DNA from: an uncultured Rhodocyclaceae bacterium
GTDB taxonomy: Bacteria > Pseudomonadota > Gammaproteobacteria > Burkholderiales > Rhodocyclaceae
Reading direction: 5' to 3'
Assembly: GCA_907163225.1 (NCBI GenBank)
Contig: OU015322.1
Location: 2,786,060-2,850,059, forward strand
DNA: 64,000 nucleotides
Part shown: positions 31,592-42,244 of the stretch, in pieces
Numbering within the stretch: position 1 is the stretch's first letter
How the letters are laid out: each line of letters begins with the position of its first letter
Made by a program: the position numbers and the translations under genes
Notes under the pieces: model-generated
The model's database searches: none
Seen by the model: the letters and a program-made list of their open reading frames with translations, nothing else
Told to the model about the DNA's origin: nothing

Positions 31592-32677
31592 ATGACTGAC
31601 ATCCGCCGCGACCTGGCCCGCAACACGCTGGCCATACTCTGCATCCTCGGGCTGATCGGCCTGTCGGTCTGGGTCTTGCTGCCCTTTCTGGCAGCGACGG
31701 TGTGGGCGGTGATGATTGTCGTGGCGACCTGGCCGCTGTTCCGGTCGCTCGAAGCGCGACTCGGTAACCAGCGGGCGCTGGCCGTGGCGATCATGTCGGT
31801 GGCCATGTTGCTTTTGCTTGTCCTGCCGCTATGGCTGGCTATCGACACCATTTTTGAGCATTCCGGGCAGTTGACCGCAGCAGGCAAATCGTTTGCTGCC
31901 AACGGCCTTCCGCCGCCACCGGCCTGGGTGAAAACGGTGCCGCTGGTTGGCGAGCGCATTGCCGTCGGCTGGGCACAGCTCGACGCTGCGGGGGCGACCG
32001 GTATTGTCGCCAAGGTGACGCCTTATGCAGCCGATACGGGTAAGTGGGTGCTCGCTCAGGTAGGTGGCATCGGCGGCATGCTGATTCAGTTTTTGCTCGT
32101 CGTCACCATTGCCGCCATCCTCTACGCCGGTGGCGAAGACGGAGCGCGGTTGGTGCGGCGTTTCGGCCGCCGACTGGCCGGCGAGCGGGGCGAGAATTCG
32201 ATCATTCTGGCTGGCCAGGCGATTCGTGGCGTGGCGCTGGGCGTCGGTGTCACTGCCATCGTGCAGACCGTGCTCGGTGGCATCGGGCTGGCCGTCGCCG
32301 GTGTGCCGTTTGCGTCGCTGCTGGCGGCCGTGATGCTGATGCTGTGCATCGCCCAGATCGGGCCGATGCTGATTTTGTTGCCGGCCGTCGGCTGGATGTA
32401 CTGGACCGGCGATACCGGCTGGGCGACGGCTTTGCTGGTGTGGAGCCTGATCGTCGGCAGCCTCGACAACTTCCTGCGCCCCATGCTCATCAAGCGCGGC
32501 GCCGATCTGCCGTTGCTGCTGATTTTCGCCGGCGTCATCGGCGGCATGCTGAGTTTTGGCCTCATCGGTATTTTCGTCGGGCCGGTCGTGCTTGCCGTTA
32601 CCTATACGCTGACCCTGGCTTGGATCGAGGATGCGCTGGGCAGGGACGAGCCGGCGCCCGAGCCGCCCGCTTCATAG
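31592..32677 (+). CDS. AI-2E family transporter (YdiK/PerM type)
   Basis: This 361-residue protein has about eight predicted membrane helices, with paired N-terminal helices (LAILCILGLIGLSVWVLLPF, then the ATVWAVMIVVATWPLF stretch). The C-terminal half has the family pattern IGPMLILLPAVGWMY and FLRPMLIKRGADLP. The family was named for autoinducer-2 export, but members also move other solutes, so the substrate is open. The 3' end overlaps the convergent methyltransferase by 6 bp. Confidence 0.85.
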   Translation: MTDIRRDLARNTLAILCILGLIGLSVWVLLPFLAATVWAVMIVVATWPLFRSLEARLGNQRALAVAIMSVAMLLLLVLPLWLAIDTIFEHSGQLTAAGKSFAANGLPPPPAWVKTVPLVGERIAVGWAQLDAAGATGIVAKVTPYAADTGKWVLAQVGGIGGMLIQFLLVVTIAAILYAGGEDGARLVRRFGRRLAGERGENSIILAGQAIRGVALGVGVTAIVQTVLGGIGLAVAGVPFASLLAAVMLMLCIAQIGPMLILLPAVGWMYWTGDTGWATALLVWSLIVGSLDNFLRPMLIKRGADLPLLLIFAGVIGGMLSFGLIGIFVGPVVLAVTYTLTLAWIEDALGRDEPAPEPPAS

Positions 32678-33265
32678 CTTTCTGAGCCGGATCATCCGGA
32701 ACCACCCGCCGGCTAGGGCGGGCTGATCGTGCTCCAGCGCCAGTCCGGGCGCTTCGGCGAGCAGGTCTTCGAAAACCACATCGAGTCGCGTCGCGATACG
32801 GCGCATCAGCGGGTTGGCCAGACGGCGCAACAGGGCTGGCTGGCCGCGACGCAGGAATTTGTCAAAAACCAGTACCTGCCCGCCCGGTTTGAGTACCCGC
32901 TCGATTTCTGCGAAACAGTGGGCCGGTTCCGGCACGACGGCCAGAATGAGGTGCAACACGGCGCTGTCGAAGGAGGCATCGGCGAACGGCAGGCGCTGGG
33001 CGTCGCCCTGAATCGGCACGAAATCGACGTGGCTGGTGCGGGGCAGGGCCCGGCATAGCATGGCCTGATTGAGGTCGAGGCCGACGTAGTGATGCTGCGG
33101 CGGCAGATGCGGCAAATCGAGGCCGGTGCCGACGCCAGCCAGCAGAACCTGTCCTGCCTCCTTCGGCAGAGCCGACAGGCTGCGCGCCCGGGCGGCATGC
33201 GTGGCCCGGGCAATCGCCGCGTCGTAGAACGGCGCGATCAGCGTGTAGCTGTGGCGTAGGCTCAA
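32672..33265 (-). CDS. Class I SAM-dependent methyltransferase
   Basis: This 197-residue protein of the UbiE/phospholipid N-methyltransferase-like group has motif I VLLAGVGTGLDLPHL, the acidic GLDLNQAML, and motif II/III around GDAQRLPFADASFDSAVLHL and VLKPGGQVLVFD. The substrate is unknown. It is transcribed with apaG, which lies 7 bp upstream on the same strand. Confidence 0.8.
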   Translation of the reverse strand: MSLRHSYTLIAPFYDAAIARATHAARARSLSALPKEAGQVLLAGVGTGLDLPHLPPQHHYVGLDLNQAMLCRALPRTSHVDFVPIQGDAQRLPFADASFDSAVLHLILAVVPEPAHCFAEIERVLKPGGQVLVFDKFLRRGQPALLRRLANPLMRRIATRLDVVFEDLLAEAPGLALEHDQPALAGGWFRMIRLRKL

Positions 33266-33272
33266 ACCAGGC

Positions 33273-33656
33273 TCAATGCAGGGCGCGCGGACTGGCCAGG
33301 ACGAACTCGGGAATCACGGCTTCGAAGTGCGTGCCGTCCTCGGCGACCATCTGGTAAGTGCCCTTCATCGTGCCGATCGCCGTCGTCAGCGACGAGCCGC
33401 TGGTGTATTGAAAGCTCTCGCCCGGCTGCAGCAGCGGCTGCTTGCCGACGACGCCAAGGCCGCGCACTTCCTGCACCTCGTTGTTGCCGTCAGTGATGAT
33501 CCAGTGCCGCGAGACGAGCTGGGCCGGCACGCTACCAATGTTTTTGATGGTGATCGTGTAGGCGAAGATGTAGCGCTCGTTTTCCGGGTCGGACTGCTCC
33601 GGGATGTACTGCGGCATGGGGTGAATTTCGATTTGGTACTTGTCACTGTTGGGCAT
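33273..33656 (-). CDS. apaG: ApaG (DUF525) protein
   Basis: This 127-residue immunoglobulin-like fold protein shows the ApaG patterns YIFAYTITIKNIGSVPAQL, RHWIITDGNN and GEVRG-like EVRGLGVVGKQPLL, and the end MVAEDGTHFEAVIPEF. The biochemical role of ApaG is not settled; links to Ap4A and Mg/Co homeostasis have been proposed. It is divergent from rpe across a 40-bp spacer. Confidence 0.92.
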   Translation of the reverse strand: MPNSDKYQIEIHPMPQYIPEQSDPENERYIFAYTITIKNIGSVPAQLVSRHWIITDGNNEVQEVRGLGVVGKQPLLQPGESFQYTSGSSLTTAIGTMKGTYQMVAEDGTHFEAVIPEFVLASPRALH

Positions 33657-33696
33657 GGGATAATTTCGTCTATCTGTTTTTGTTCAGGGAAACTTC

Positions 33697-34398
33697 ATGT
33701 CAGCCAAAGATTTCGTCATCGCACCGAGCATTTTGTCCGCCAATTTCGCCAAATTGGGCGAAGAGGTGGCCAACGTCATTGCCTCGGGCGCCGACTGGAT
33801 TCACTTCGACGTGATGGACAACCATTATGTTCCAAACCTGACCATCGGGCCGCTGGTGTGCGAGGCGATTCGCCCGTGCACCACGGCACCGATCGACGTG
33901 CATCTGATGGTCAAGCCGGTCGACCGCATCATCCCCGATTTTGCCAAGGCCGGGGCCAATATCATCACGTTCCACCCGGAAGCGTCCGATCACGTCGACC
34001 GCAGCCTGTCGCTGATCCGCGATGCCGGCTGCAAAGGCGGGCTGGTCTTCAACCCGGCGACGACGCTCGACTACATGGATTATGTCCTCGACAAGATCGA
34101 CGTTATCCTGCTCATGAGCGTGAACCCCGGTTTCGGTGGTCAGAAATTCATCCCCGGCACATTGGCCAAGGCCAGGCAGGCGCGCGCCAAGCTGGATGCC
34201 TACGAAAAGGAAAGCGGGCGGCGCATTCGCCTCGAAATCGACGGTGGCGTGAACACCGCCAACATCGCCGAAATCGCTCGTGCCGGTGTCGATGCCTTCG
34301 TCGCCGGTTCGGCGGTTTATGGTGCAGGAAAAGACAGCGACCCGCATCGCTACGACTCGATCATCGGTGCCCTGCGTAGCGAACTGGCCAAAGTCTGA
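33697..34398 (+). CDS. rpe: Ribulose-phosphate 3-epimerase
   Basis: This 233-residue TIM-barrel enzyme interconverts ribulose 5-phosphate and xylulose 5-phosphate. Family motifs are [47 protein letters not shown] and [14 protein letters not shown]. The stop shares one base with the gph ATG. rpe-gph-trpE is a common betaproteobacterial order. Confidence 0.95.
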   Translation: MSAKDFVIAPSILSANFAKLGEEVANVIASGADWIHFDVMDNHYVPNLTIGPLVCEAIRPCTTAPIDVHLMVKPVDRIIPDFAKAGANIITFHPEASDHVDRSLSLIRDAGCKGGLVFNPATTLDYMDYVLDKIDVILLMSVNPGFGGQKFIPGTLAKARQARAKLDAYEKESGRRIRLEIDGGVNTANIAEIARAGVDAFVAGSAVYGAGKDSDPHRYDSIIGALRSELAKV

Positions 34399-35078
34399 TG
34401 TACTTCGAATCCGTTACCTTTGACCTCGACGGCACCTTGCTCGACACCATCGCCGACCTGGCCGAAGCCTGTCGCCTGATGCTAGCCGAAGTCGGCGCCC
34501 GGCCGCGCACGCAGGCCGAGGTGCACAGCTTCGTCGGCAAGGGCATGGCCGTGCTTGTCGAGCGCTGCTTGACTCACGAGCATCCGCCGACGGATGAGCA
34601 ACTGCACGCCGCCATCGAATCCTTCAAACGCCACTATTCCACGGTCAACGGGAAATATTGCCAAATTTACGAAGGTGTTCTCGATGGGTTGGACGCCTGG
34701 AAAGCCAGCGGCCTCAAGATGGGCGTCGTCACCAACAAGCCCGGCATGTTCACCGAGCAACTGCTCGATCGCATGGGGCTGGCCGACTATTTCGACGTGG
34801 TTGTTTCCGGCGATACCACGCCGCACAAGAAGCCGCATCCCGAGCCCATCCTGCACGCCTGTCGCCTGTTCGCTGTGCAGCCTGAGCGCAATCTGCACAT
34901 CGGCGACTCGGAAAACGACATCCTTGCTGCCCGCGCCGCTGGTTCGCCGACCTACTGCGTCCCCTACGGCTACAACGAAGGCAAGCCGGTGGACAGCGCC
35001 GATTGCGATGCGCTAGTATCAAGCCTCCTTGTTGCCTACCAACAAGCCCTTAATTTCAAAGACCTCCAACACAAATGA
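34398..35078 (+). CDS. gph: Phosphoglycolate phosphatase (HAD family)
   Basis: This 226-residue HAD hydrolase starts with the nucleophile motif FDLDGTLLDTIADL. Motif II (VVTNKPG) and motif III/IV (KKPHPEP, HIGDSENDILAARAAG) follow. It removes phosphoglycolate formed from DNA repair or oxygenase activity. The cap region contains STVNGKYCQIY, encoded by a copy of the dispersed repeat. The stop overlaps the trp leader ATG (ATGA). Confidence 0.92.
   Translation: MYFESVTFDLDGTLLDTIADLAEACRLMLAEVGARPRTQAEVHSFVGKGMAVLVERCLTHEHPPTDEQLHAAIESFKRHYSTVNGKYCQIYEGVLDGLDAWKASGLKMGVVTNKPGMFTEQLLDRMGLADYFDVVVSGDTTPHKKPHPEPILHACRLFAVQPERNLHIGDSENDILAARAAGSPTYCVPYGYNEGKPVDSADCDALVSSLLVAYQQALNFKDLQHK
34639..34669 (+). 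repeat. Dispersed TVNRK-type repeat inside gph
   Basis: The DNA reads CCACGGTCAACGGGAAAT, then ATTGCCAAATTTAC. It is translated as S-T-V-N-G-K-Y-C-Q-I-Y in the cap domain. The frame is the same T-V-N-x-K frame used in the kinase and ArnT-like copies. Confidence 0.65.
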
Positions 35079-35131
35079 CGACTCTGCGAATCTGGAACGA
35101 ATGGCAAGGTTGGCGTCGCTGGCGCCCCTGA
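35075..35131 (+). CDS. trpL: Tryptophan leader peptide upstream of trpE
   Basis: This 18-residue ORF reads MTTLRIWNEWQGWRRWRP. It has four Trp codons at positions 7, 10, 13 and 16, a Trp every third residue. The ATG overlaps the gph stop, and trpE begins 69 bp after the leader stop. This is the layout of transcription attenuation: scarce tryptophanyl-tRNA would stall ribosomes here. A GCGCC/GGCGC hairpin (35143-35157) follows, but no clear U-run marks the terminator, so the exact attenuator fold is not resolved. Confidence 0.85.
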   Translation: MTTLRIWNEWQGWRRWRP

Positions 35132-35200
35132 TCTCCTTTCGCGCGCCCTTGTGGCGCACCGCTCCAGACCGCAACCCCCTGTCATTTTCGAGGCTTCCCC

Positions 35201-36676
<1,476 letters not shown>

Positions 36677-36700
36677 ACCTCGTTGTCGTTGATAGCAAAG

Positions 36701-36743
36701 AAAGCCGCCTGAATTTTGGCGGCTTTTTCGTGTCGACCGCAGG
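36701..36743 (+). terminator. trpE terminator overlapping a degenerate dispersed repeat
   Basis: The stem AAAGCCGCC/GGCGGCTTT with loop TGAATTTT is followed by TTTTT. From the loop onward (36711-36743) the sequence GAATTTTGGC, GGCTTTTTCG, TGTCGACCGC follows the order of a minus-oriented repeat copy. Confidence 0.75.
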
Positions 36744-36756
36744 GAGAGTGGTAGTG

Positions 36757-36800
36757 TCGGGTTTCCGATGTCCGTTTTGGATCGGCTGTCGGAAATCCGA
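36757..36800 (+). promoter_or_regulatory. Paired upstream activator boxes of gltIJKL
   Basis: Two exact TCGG-N4-CCGA palindromes, TCGGGTTTCCGA (36757-36768) and TCGGAAATCCGA (36789-36800), start 32 bp apart. They lie 74 bp upstream of the sigma-54 element. The core matches the TTCGGN4CCGAA motif described for AauR in Pseudomonas. The same spacing occurs ahead of aspA and the asparaginase gene. Confidence 0.8.
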
Positions 36801-36874
36801 TAGTTTCCGGAAGGGTGTGCGAAAAAATGATCAATAAATCAAGGCTCGGCGCTTTGGGGCGCCCATCATTTTTC

Positions 36875-36890
36875 TGGCACGCTAGCTGCG
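36875..36890 (+). promoter_or_regulatory. Sigma-54 promoter of gltIJKL
   Basis: TGGCACG-CTAG-CTGCG matches the -24/-12 consensus TGGCACG-N4-TTGCA, with GG and GC at the required spacing. It lies 52 bp before the gltI ATG. An NtrC-family regulator encoded downstream has the GAFTGA motif needed to activate such a promoter. Confidence 0.85.
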
Positions 36891-36942
36891 TAGTAAACGC
36901 CACCGAAGCCGGGCAATGGCTTCTACAACAAAAGGAGATGAC

Positions 36943-37842
36943 ATGAACCGATTTGCCTTTGCTGCTGCACTTGCCACCGCCCTGAGTACTGTCGCCGCTT
37001 TGCCGGCCCAGGCTCAAGAGTCCTCCACCCTGAAAAAGATCAAGGACACCGGCAGCATCACGCTGGGTCATCGCGAATCGTCGATTCCCTTTTCCTATTA
37101 CGACGACAAACAACAGGTCATCGGCTATTCGCACGAGCTGATGCTCAAAGTCGTCGACAGCATCAAGAGCGAACTCAAGCTGGCCAAGGTCGATACCCGC
37201 CTGATGCCGGTCACCTCGGCCAACCGCATCACGCTGATCCAGAACGGCACCGTCGACATCGAATGCGGCTCGACGACCAACAACCTCGAACGCCAGAAGC
37301 AGGTCGGCTTCTCGACGACCATTTTCGTCATCGGCACCCGCCTGATGACCAAGAAGGATTCCGGCATCAAGGACTTCGCCGATCTCGCCGGCAAGAACGT
37401 GGTGACCACCGCAGGCACCACCTCCGAGCGCCTGATCCGCAAGATGAACGAAGACAAGAAAATGGGCATGAACGTAATCTCCGCCAAGGACCACGGCGAA
37501 GCCTTCCTGACCCTGGAAACCGGCCGCGCCGTCGCCTTCATGATGGACGATGCGCTGCTCTATGGCGAAATGGCCAAGGCGAAGCGTGCGGGCGACTGGA
37601 TCGTTACCGGCACTGCCCAGTCCAAGGAAGCCTACGGCTGCATGCTGCGCAAGGACGACCCGGCCTTCAAGAAGCTGGTCGACGCGGCACTGACCAAGGC
37701 ACTGACTTCGGGTGATGCCGAGAAAATCTACACCAAGTGGTTCCTCAACCCGATCCCGCCCAAGGGCCTGAACCTCAACATGCCGCTGTCCGACGAAATG
37801 AAGGCCGCCTTCAAGGCACCTAACGACAAGGCTTTCGAATAA
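36943..37842 (+). CDS. gltI: Glutamate/aspartate ABC transporter, periplasmic binding protein
   Basis: This 299-residue protein has a signal peptide ending PAQAQE. The type II binding fold is shown by DTGSITLGHRESSIPFSYYD and by DIECGSTTNN. It captures glutamate and aspartate for the GltJKL permease. AAAGGAG precedes the ATG at 36943; an in-frame upstream ATG is not supported. Expression is probably sigma-54 dependent from the promoter upstream. Confidence 0.93.
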   Translation: MNRFAFAAALATALSTVAALPAQAQESSTLKKIKDTGSITLGHRESSIPFSYYDDKQQVIGYSHELMLKVVDSIKSELKLAKVDTRLMPVTSANRITLIQNGTVDIECGSTTNNLERQKQVGFSTTIFVIGTRLMTKKDSGIKDFADLAGKNVVTTAGTTSERLIRKMNEDKKMGMNVISAKDHGEAFLTLETGRAVAFMMDDALLYGEMAKAKRAGDWIVTGTAQSKEAYGCMLRKDDPAFKKLVDAALTKALTSGDAEKIYTKWFLNPIPPKGLNLNMPLSDEMKAAFKAPNDKAFE

Positions 37843-37916
37843 GCTCCCCGGCCTCTCCCTGACCCCGCTGCCGTATCCGGTAGCGGGGCAATAAAAATAT
37901 CCTTGAGGAGTCCATC

Positions 37917-38654
37917 ATGGGTTACCAATGGAATTGGGGCGTCTTCCTGCAGCCGAGCGCGAGCGGAGACGACACTTACCTGGGCTGGATGTTCGCCGGC
38001 TTCAAAATGACCATCGCGCTGTCGCTGACCGCCTGGGTTCTGGCCCTGCTGCTAGGCGCGCTGGTCGGCGTCCTGCGCACGGTGCCGAACAAGACGCTGG
38101 CTGGCATCGCCACGGCTTATGTCGAACTGTTCCGCAACGTGCCGCTGCTCGTCCAGCTGTTCATCTGGTATTTCGTGCTGCCGGAACTGTTGCCGACCGA
38201 TATCGGCAATGCCTTCAAGCAGTCCAACCCTGTGTTCCAGCAGTTCCTCGCCTCGATGGTCTGTCTCGGTCTATTCACCAGTGCCCGCGTCGCCGAGCAG
38301 GTGCGCGCCGGCATCAACTCGCTGCCCCGGGGCCAGAAGAACGCCGGCCTGGCGCTCGGCTTCACGCTGCCGCAGACCTACCGTTTCGTGATGCTGCCGA
38401 TGGCCTTCCGCCTGGTCGTGCCACCGCTGACTTCCGAATTCCTCAACATCTTCAAGAACTCCGCCGTCTGCTCGACCATCGGGCTGCTTGAGCTGGCCGC
38501 CCAGGGGCGCCAGCTGGTCGATTACACGGCGCAGCCCTACGAGTCCTTCATTGCCGTGACCCTGTCCTACATCATTATCAACGTCACCGTGATGACCCTG
38601 ATGCACAAGTTTGAGAAGCGCATTGCGGTACCCGGCTACATCGGAGGCAAATAA
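37917..38654 (+). CDS. gltJ: Glutamate/aspartate ABC transporter permease GltJ
   Basis: This 245-residue inner membrane permease of the HisMQ type has about five helices. The cytoplasmic EAA loop is recognisable as [28 protein letters not shown] lies about 9 bases before the ATG. It pairs with GltK. The 145-bp spacer to gltK is unusual for this operon. Confidence 0.9.
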   Translation: MGYQWNWGVFLQPSASGDDTYLGWMFAGFKMTIALSLTAWVLALLLGALVGVLRTVPNKTLAGIATAYVELFRNVPLLVQLFIWYFVLPELLPTDIGNAFKQSNPVFQQFLASMVCLGLFTSARVAEQVRAGINSLPRGQKNAGLALGFTLPQTYRFVMLPMAFRLVVPPLTSEFLNIFKNSAVCSTIGLLELAAQGRQLVDYTAQPYESFIAVTLSYIIINVTVMTLMHKFEKRIAVPGYIGGK

Positions 38655-38799
38655 TGCTTACCCCCGTCTATCTACTGCGCTGCCCGCCTGCTTCGTTGCG
38701 CGGTGCTCGCTCCCTCGCCTACCAACAGGGTATGTCTCGGTCGCTGCGCTCCGTGCGCCTCGCATCCGGGCATGCTCGCGACGATATCCGGAGGTAAGC
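38655..38799 (+). other. Unexplained 145-bp spacer between gltJ and gltK
   Basis: It holds no gene longer than the read-through of gltK's frame. It is rich in CGCTGCGCTCC- and GGTGCTCGCTCC-like words. It ends in ATCCGGAGG, which supplies the gltK ribosome binding site. It resembles an inserted intergenic repeat, but no second copy exists in this window. Confidence 0.4.
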
Positions 38800-39483
38800 A
38801 TGACTTACGAATTCGACTGGTCTTCCATCCCCGGCGCCTTGCCCTTCCTCTGGGACGGCATGAAGATTTCGCTGGTTATCACCGCCCAGGCGGTGGTCAT
38901 CGGCATCGTCTGGGGCACCCTGCTGGCCATGATGCGGCTGTCGTCGGTCAAGCCGCTGTCGTGGTTCGCCGCTGGCTACGTCAACCTGTTCCGCGCTGTC
39001 CCGCTGGTCATGGTGCTGCTCTGGTTCTTCCTGATCGTGCCGCGCTTCATCGAAACCTTGCTCGACTTCCCGCCGGGCGCCGACCTGCGCCTGAGCTCGG
39101 CGATGATGGGCTTCGCGCTGTTCGAAGCGGCCTATTACTCGGAAATCATCCGGGCCGGCATCCAGAGCGTCCCGAAGGGGCAGATTTCTGCCGCCTCGGC
39201 GCTCGGCATGAACTACGCCCAGGCCATGCGCCTCGTCGTGCTGCCGCAGGCCTTCCGCAACATGGTGCCGCTGCTGCTGACGCAAGCCATCATCCTCTTC
39301 CAGGACACCTCGCTGGTCTATGTCTCGGCCCTCGCCGACTTCTTCGGCGCCGCCTACAAGGTCGGCGACCGCGACGGCCGGCTGGTCGAATTGTTGCTCT
39401 TTGCCGGCGCCGTCTATTTCGTCATCTGCTTCAGCGCTTCGCAGATCGTCAAGCGCCTCCAGAAAAAATACACCCCGGCCTGA
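38800..39483 (+). CDS. gltK: Glutamate/aspartate ABC transporter permease GltK
   Basis: This 227-residue permease has the EAA loop [16 protein letters not shown]-like [20 protein letters not shown]. The ATG at 38800 follows GGAGG and gives the usual start [20 protein letters not shown]; the longer upstream frame crosses the spacer and is rejected. It forms the membrane channel with GltJ. Confidence 0.92.
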   Translation: MTYEFDWSSIPGALPFLWDGMKISLVITAQAVVIGIVWGTLLAMMRLSSVKPLSWFAAGYVNLFRAVPLVMVLLWFFLIVPRFIETLLDFPPGADLRLSSAMMGFALFEAAYYSEIIRAGIQSVPKGQISAASALGMNYAQAMRLVVLPQAFRNMVPLLLTQAIILFQDTSLVYVSALADFFGAAYKVGDRDGRLVELLLFAGAVYFVICFSASQIVKRLQKKYTPA

Positions 39484-39505
39484 TGGCCACCGTCAGGAGA
39501 ATCCC

Positions 39506-40234
39506 ATGATCAATATTGCCAACGTCAGCAAGCATTACGGCAGCTTCCAGGTGCTCAAGGATTGCACCACCTCGGTCAGCAAGGGCGAGGTCATCGTTGT
39601 CTGCGGCCCGTCCGGCTCGGGCAAGTCGACGCTGATCAAGTGCGTCAATGGCCTCGAACCCTTCCAGTCCGGTGAAATCGTCGTCAACGGCATTTCGGTC
39701 GGCGACCCGAAAACCAACCCGTCCAAGCTGCGCGCCCAGGTCGGCATGGTCTTCCAGAACTTCGAGCTGTTCCCGCACATGAGCATCACCCAGAACCTGG
39801 CCATCGCCCAGGTCAAGGTCCTCAAGCGCAGCCAGGACGAGGCGATGGACAAGGGTCTCAAACTGCTCGACCGCGTCGGCCTCAAGGCGCAGGCTGACAA
39901 GTTCCCCGGCCAGTTGTCCGGCGGTCAGCAACAGCGCGTGGCGATCGCCCGGGCGCTGGCCATGGACCCGATCTGCATGCTGTTCGACGAGCCGACCTCG
40001 GCGCTCGACCCGGAAATGGTCAATGAGGTGCTCGACGTGATGACCGAACTGGCCCACGAAGGCATGACCATGATGTGCGTGACGCACGAAATGGGCTTCG
40101 CCAAGCGCGTCGCCAACCGCGTCATCTTCATGGATCAGGGCGCCATCGTCGAGGATGACAGCAAGGAAGAGTTCTTTGCCAATCCGCGTTCGCAGCGGGC
40201 GCAGCACTTCCTCGCCAAGATCCTGCACCACTGA
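39506..40234 (+). CDS. gltL: Glutamate/aspartate ABC transporter ATPase GltL
   Basis: This 242-residue ABC ATPase has Walker [11 protein letters not shown]-loop [12 protein letters not shown], signature [15 protein letters not shown] and Walker [14 protein letters not shown]. It powers GltJK. AGGAGA precedes the ATG at 39506. It ends the transporter genes; the kinase gene begins 84 bp later. Confidence 0.94.
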   Translation: MINIANVSKHYGSFQVLKDCTTSVSKGEVIVVCGPSGSGKSTLIKCVNGLEPFQSGEIVVNGISVGDPKTNPSKLRAQVGMVFQNFELFPHMSITQNLAIAQVKVLKRSQDEAMDKGLKLLDRVGLKAQADKFPGQLSGGQQQRVAIARALAMDPICMLFDEPTSALDPEMVNEVLDVMTELAHEGMTMMCVTHEMGFAKRVANRVIFMDQGAIVEDDSKEEFFANPRSQRAQHFLAKILHH

Positions 40235-40318
40235 GCAACGGCCATCGGTTTTGCCACGGCCAACTGCGGCGGCGGTTGGCGGGCAATTTACAATCAAGCA
40301 CTCATTCCCTTCCTGATC

Positions 40319-42244
40319 ATGCCCGACGCCCGCCAGCCCATCCCGATCTCTCTGACCAAGCCGCGCCGCGTCCTTGGGGTGGCGGGGGTGATGATTCTGA
40401 TTCTGGTCACCGCGCTGTTTGCCTACCGGGTTTCCGAGAAGCAGGGTTTCAGCCAGATGCGTGACGAGGCCAGTCACCAGCTCGATATTCTGGCCGCAGC
40501 CATCGACAGCGAAGTGACGCGGCACGCCTCGATTCCCAGCGCCGTCGAGCTCAATCACGACATCCTGGCCCTGCTGCTCTCCCCGGCCGGCGAGCGCGAT
40601 GCGCTGCAGCCACCAGCCAACCGCTTCCTGCAAAATCTCAACGACCATCTCGGTGGGCCGGCCATTTTCGTGCTCGACACCAACGGGTGGGTGGTCGCTT
40701 CGAGCGACTGGATCTTTTCCGACAACCTGCTCGGCGCCGACCTGTCCACCATCCCGCTGTTCCGCGATGCCGTCGCCGGCACCCCGGGCCGGCACTACGC
40801 CGTCGACAACGTGCGCCAGGAGCCCGGCTATTTCTTCGCGCTGCCCATCCGCGACGAACAGCAGGATTGGAAGGTGATCGGCGTCGCCGTCGTCAAGTCC
40901 AGCCTGCACGAACTCGAGCGGCGCTGGCTCGGCCAGGAGGCGCCGGCCCTGATCGTCGACGCCAACGGCATCGTGCTCCTCGCCTCGCCGCCCGAATGGC
41001 GCTATGCCACGCTGCAGCCGCAAAACCCCGAAGTGCTGGCGCGCATCAGCCAGGAGCAGTTTGCCGGCCAGCCGCTCGGCGTTACCTCGCTCGACATCGC
41101 CATCGACGCGGCGCAGGAAGGCACCGTGGTCCGCCTGTCGCGCCAGCTCAAGCCCGACCCCGGCCCGCTGCAAGGCGCCAAGTCCTACCTCGCCCTGAGC
41201 CGCCACCTGCCGGGAACGGCCTGGCGCATCGTCGTCTTTTCCGACCTGCGCCCGGTTTTCGTCCAAGCCTCGACCCACGCTGCGCTGGCCGCTGCGGCCA
41301 TCGGCTGTTTCCTGCTCTGGCTGCTCTTCCTCAGCCAGCGCCGGCGCCTCGCCCGCGGTCGCGAGGAGGCGCGCGCCATGCTCGAACAGGCCAATCAGGA
41401 GCTCGAACGCAATGTCGCGGCACGTACTGCCGATCTCTCCGAAGCCGTCACCGGCCTGCAGCGCGAAGTCGCCGAACGCCAGCGCGCCGAACAAACCCTG
41501 CGCGCCGCCCAGGATGAACTGGTGCAGGCCGCCAAGCTCGCCGTGCTAGGCCAGATGGCGACCGGCATCACGCACGAACTCAGCCAGCCGCTTGGCGCCA
41601 TCCGCGCGCTGTCGGCCAATGCCGTCGAATTCATGCATCGTGGCGACCTCGCCACGGCCGAAAAGAATCTCGGCATCGTCGGCCAGCTGGCCGAGCAGGC
41701 CGGCGGCATCATCACGCCGCTTAAAACCTTCGCCCGCAAGTCGCCGGCCGTTTCGGTGGCGGTCGATGTGGCGCAGGCGGTCGATGCGGCGCTGTTCCTG
41801 TTCGACGCCCGGCTGAAAAAGATGAATGTCACGGTCAACCGGAATTTTGGCCCAAAATCGAAAATCGCCTGGTGCGACCAGAATCGTCTGCAACAGGTGC
41901 TGGTCAATCTGATCGGCAACGCCATCGATGCCATGGCTGATGAGCCGGTGCGCCGCCTCAGTTTCAGCGCCGAACGCGCCAGTTCCGGCCAGCTTGCCCT
42001 GGCCGTCAGCGACAGCGGCTTCGGCTTCACCGAAGAAGCGCTTGAGCACCTGTTCGAACCCTTCTTTACCACCAAGCAGCCGGGCGAAGGCCTCGGCCTT
42101 GGCCTGACCATCTCGCGCGACATCCTGCGCGACTTCGGCGGCGACCTGCTGGCCGGCCCGGCGCCCGGCGGCGGCGCCCGTTTCGTCATCCTGCTGCCGG
42201 CCGTGCCGCCGGCCACCTCCGTTCCTGAAAAGGGTCAGCCATGA
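40319..42244 (+). CDS. DctB/AauS-like sensor histidine kinase
   Basis: This 641-residue inner membrane kinase has helix 1 at about 18-38, a periplasmic dCACHE-like sensor, helix 2 at about 322-342, a coiled coil, and HisKA with His419 in GITHELSQPLGAIR. The ATPase domain has the N box NLIGNAIDAM, DSGFGF and GEGLGLGLTI. It probably senses acidic amino acids or dicarboxylates and phosphorylates the next gene's product, with which it overlaps by 4 bp. The linker residues VTVNRNFGPKSK are encoded by a dispersed repeat copy. The AauS-like role is inferred from the neighbouring gltIJKL. Confidence 0.88.
   Translation: MPDARQPIPISLTKPRRVLGVAGVMILILVTALFAYRVSEKQGFSQMRDEASHQLDILAAAIDSEVTRHASIPSAVELNHDILALLLSPAGERDALQPPANRFLQNLNDHLGGPAIFVLDTNGWVVASSDWIFSDNLLGADLSTIPLFRDAVAGTPGRHYAVDNVRQEPGYFFALPIRDEQQDWKVIGVAVVKSSLHELERRWLGQEAPALIVDANGIVLLASPPEWRYATLQPQNPEVLARISQEQFAGQPLGVTSLDIAIDAAQEGTVVRLSRQLKPDPGPLQGAKSYLALSRHLPGTAWRIVVFSDLRPVFVQASTHAALAAAAIGCFLLWLLFLSQRRRLARGREEARAMLEQANQELERNVAARTADLSEAVTGLQREVAERQRAEQTLRAAQDELVQAAKLAVLGQMATGITHELSQPLGAIRALSANAVEFMHRGDLATAEKNLGIVGQLAEQAGGIITPLKTFARKSPAVSVAVDVAQAVDAALFLFDARLKKMNVTVNRNFGPKSKIAWCDQNRLQQVLVNLIGNAIDAMADEPVRRLSFSAERASSGQLALAVSDSGFGFTEEALEHLFEPFFTTKQPGEGLGLGLTISRDILRDFGGDLLAGPAPGGGARFVILLPAVPPATSVPEKGQP
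41830..41863 (+). repeat. Dispersed TVNRK-type repeat inside the histidine kinase gene
   Basis: The DNA reads CACGGTCAACCGGAATTTT, then GGCCCAAAATCGAAA, translated T-V-N-R-N-F-G-P-K-S-K. It falls between the HisKA and ATPase domains, where sequence is variable. The reading frame is kept. Confidence 0.75.
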
